Source of the DNA: Bin87 sp965203985 | GTDB taxonomy: Bacteria > Chloroflexota > Dehalococcoidia > Lucifugimonadales > UBA3495 | Length of the DNA stretch: 64,000 nt | Direction: 5' to 3' | Assembly: GCA_965203985.1 (NCBI GenBank) | Contig: CBDBDS010000013.1 | Location: 1,302,001 to 1,366,000 of the forward strand | Shown: positions 63,601 to 64,000 of the stretch, piece by piece | Layout: every line of letters starts with the position of its first letter | How positions within the stretch are numbered: position 1 is the first letter of the stretch | Made by a program: the position numbers and the translations under genes | The notes under the pieces: generated by a model | Seen by the model: only the letters and a program-made list of their open reading frames with translations | Database searches by the model: none | What the model was told of the DNA's origin: nothing

Positions 63601-64000
63601 AGGTCTTCCCGGTAGAATTCGGGCCGCGGCGGCGGAGGCGACCCGTCCTCGGCAGGTCGTGGGGCGTTCTTGGCCAGGGTGCCGTAAGCTTCGAAGGGCG
63701 TCAGGCCGGTGCTGCCGATGGGGGCGTGCAGGGCCTCGACGTAGGCGTTGAGCTCGTCGCGGCTGTTCAGGAGGTCGGCGAAGAAGGCCTCGTGGTTGGT
63801 GGGCGTGGGCGGCGACAGCTCGAAGGTGCGTTGAATGTCGTCCAGGACGGATTTCTTGTTGGTCTTCCGGCTGTGCAGTTCCAGGCACAGCTCTCCCAGG
63901 CCGATGGCGGTCATGCGCCGCTTTACCACTTCCAGAGCAGCCATCTTCTCGGCGACGAAAAGCACGGTCTTGCCGTCGGCGGCGGCCTCGGCGATGATGT
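60609..64000 (-). CDS. large SF1 helicase with endonuclease-like domain, 5' end outside window (more than 1125 aa)
   Basis: Partial: the frame is open to the window edge (IIAEAAADGKTVLFVAEK), and Walker A should lie just beyond. Visible helicase motifs: FDVVIFDEASQVQPVDAFGA (Walker B) with VVVGDDKQLPPTDFF, WHYRSRHESLIAVSN, FFVKNLENVQGDERDVIFIS and LNVLITRAKRACRVFTNL. A VSR/MTES_1575-like nuclease fold follows (YVLGIECDGATYHGSQSARD, then LEGLGWRIHRIWSTDYF), and then a DUF3320-like C-terminus (VDQESPVHREEVKRRIATAA). This architecture is that of the DUF4011/DUF3320 helicases often found in defence neighbourhoods. Stop at 60609. Confidence 0.88.
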   Translation of the reverse strand, partial: IIAEAAADGKTVLFVAEKMAALEVVKRRMTAIGLGELCLELHSRKTNKKSVLDDIQRTFELSPPTPTNHEAFFADLLNSRDELNAYVEALHAPIGSTGLTPFEAYGTLAKNAPRPAEDGSPPPPRPEFYREDLAEWSGERWQDAREIVNRVESALRGLNGAKPSAHPARCSGLTTTPTVVDMTKLPDVVEQFMQEAAALSGFMERAKTDHNLELRNVADARKLETLLAAQARVNNAGIFGKLLGNLFSSEYKQATTTLNGAPDGFIPALDPDASLLILQDMIKAYVNAASALTTSIELDAGQLPDGQPLAEIALEDAKLFAQEFLQQGLPQLREFTAFRRAEQDAMENGLSEMMETAWTWDGDPGLITLGMEMSRLNMAVSRAKRERPVLAHHDSDTHERLIDKFRQLDEASFAHQRARVADAHWEQLPARQAPGQVEILQREFNKKQRHLPIRRLLAEAGDAVQAIKPIFMMSPLSVATYIQKDGIKFDVVIFDEASQVQPVDAFGALLRGRQAVVVGDDKQLPPTDFFSAAMNEEPDEVEDPVAVSDMESILALFKSRGAAERMLRWHYRSRHESLIAVSNREFYDHNLVFYASPDGAAPDLGLHYVHHDEPYEGSGQNRGEARIVANAVMQHAREHPELSLGVTAFSARQRDAIADELEKLRRNTPDTERFFNDNEAEPFFVKNLENVQGDERDVIFISVGYGRNAAGVVHQTFGPLNNEGGERRLNVLITRAKRACRVFTNLHADDVSADAQAGRKGRAAFRTFLSYAETGALPVDTAYETGRAPLSPFQQDVSDRLRAKGCIVHDEVATSGFFVDIGIADPERPGRYVLGIECDGATYHGSQSARDRDRLRQQVLEGLGWRIHRIWSTDYFADPQREINRAMDAVKDALASSRDKPEKPAEHAATTAPPAAASPSTTHVVQREQRDDDPRERDKADIPWPYIMADADEIARRIPPHGLGSEQIPVPDMAQVVKYVVDQESPVHREEVKRRIATAAGTRMGARVRQNLDNAIEHAENNGLSRCDGDFIYAADGEITVRDRSNLSGRDKNIELVADDEIALAIVRTVESSYEMWAEEVAVHASRMLGFGTTTAKVRNRVEPIARKLVQDGDLNERNGKVTGRPQPK

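Overview
The window looks like a chromosomal accessory region of a GC-rich bacterium. The gene mix (NHLP-type RiPP genes with an NHLM exporter, GLUG/cadherin-like surface proteins, a Chloroflexota-style OmpR winged-helix protein, a Uma2 nuclease with a coiled-coil tail, ankyrin and TPR proteins) fits an uncultured Chloroflexota (SAR202/Dehalococcoidia-like) best. That assignment is inference: there is no rRNA or core marker gene here. I saw no tRNA, rRNA or CRISPR array.

Layout. 0.4-4.5 kb: two small genes and an RND transporter, all on the minus strand. 4.6-17.8 kb: a RiPP locus. It has a SAM methyltransferase (minus), then ten tandem NHLP-type precursor genes (plus) whose predicted cores are only 3-9 residues and mostly Trp/Tyr-rich. 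A TnpB-like gene sits between precursors 8 and 9. A convergent minus-strand operon encodes an HlyD-like adaptor, a peptidase/ABC exporter, a second ABC protein and an uncharacterised 357-aa protein. 18.2-45.1 kb: four giant secreted or surface repeat proteins (about 1800-2300 aa), all on the minus strand, built from cadherin/Ig-like repeats, GLUG, delta-60, Calx-beta and FN3 modules. A decayed winged-helix response regulator lies between the third and fourth. 45.1-60.1 kb: small membrane proteins, nucleases, IS remnants, a DNA methyltransferase fused to an HNH domain, an intact IS1182-like element, a TPR protein and a frameshifted ankyrin gene. 60.6-64 kb: a large SF1 helicase that runs off the window.

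How the parts may work together. The NHLM operon and three of the giant proteins carry the same promoter module (paired TATCAC-type direct repeats 9 bp apart, ending in a TATAAT-like -10). Peptide export and the surface proteins may therefore be one regulon. The precursor array, its dedicated C39-peptidase exporter, and the absence of any LanM, YcaO or radical-SAM maturase make this RiPP locus the best candidate for an undescribed system. The divergent methyltransferase and the 357-aa protein are the only visible candidate tailoring enzymes.

Two genes (44.5 kb and 59.07 kb) are broken by single-base G/C-run indels. These could be real pseudogenes or sequencing errors.
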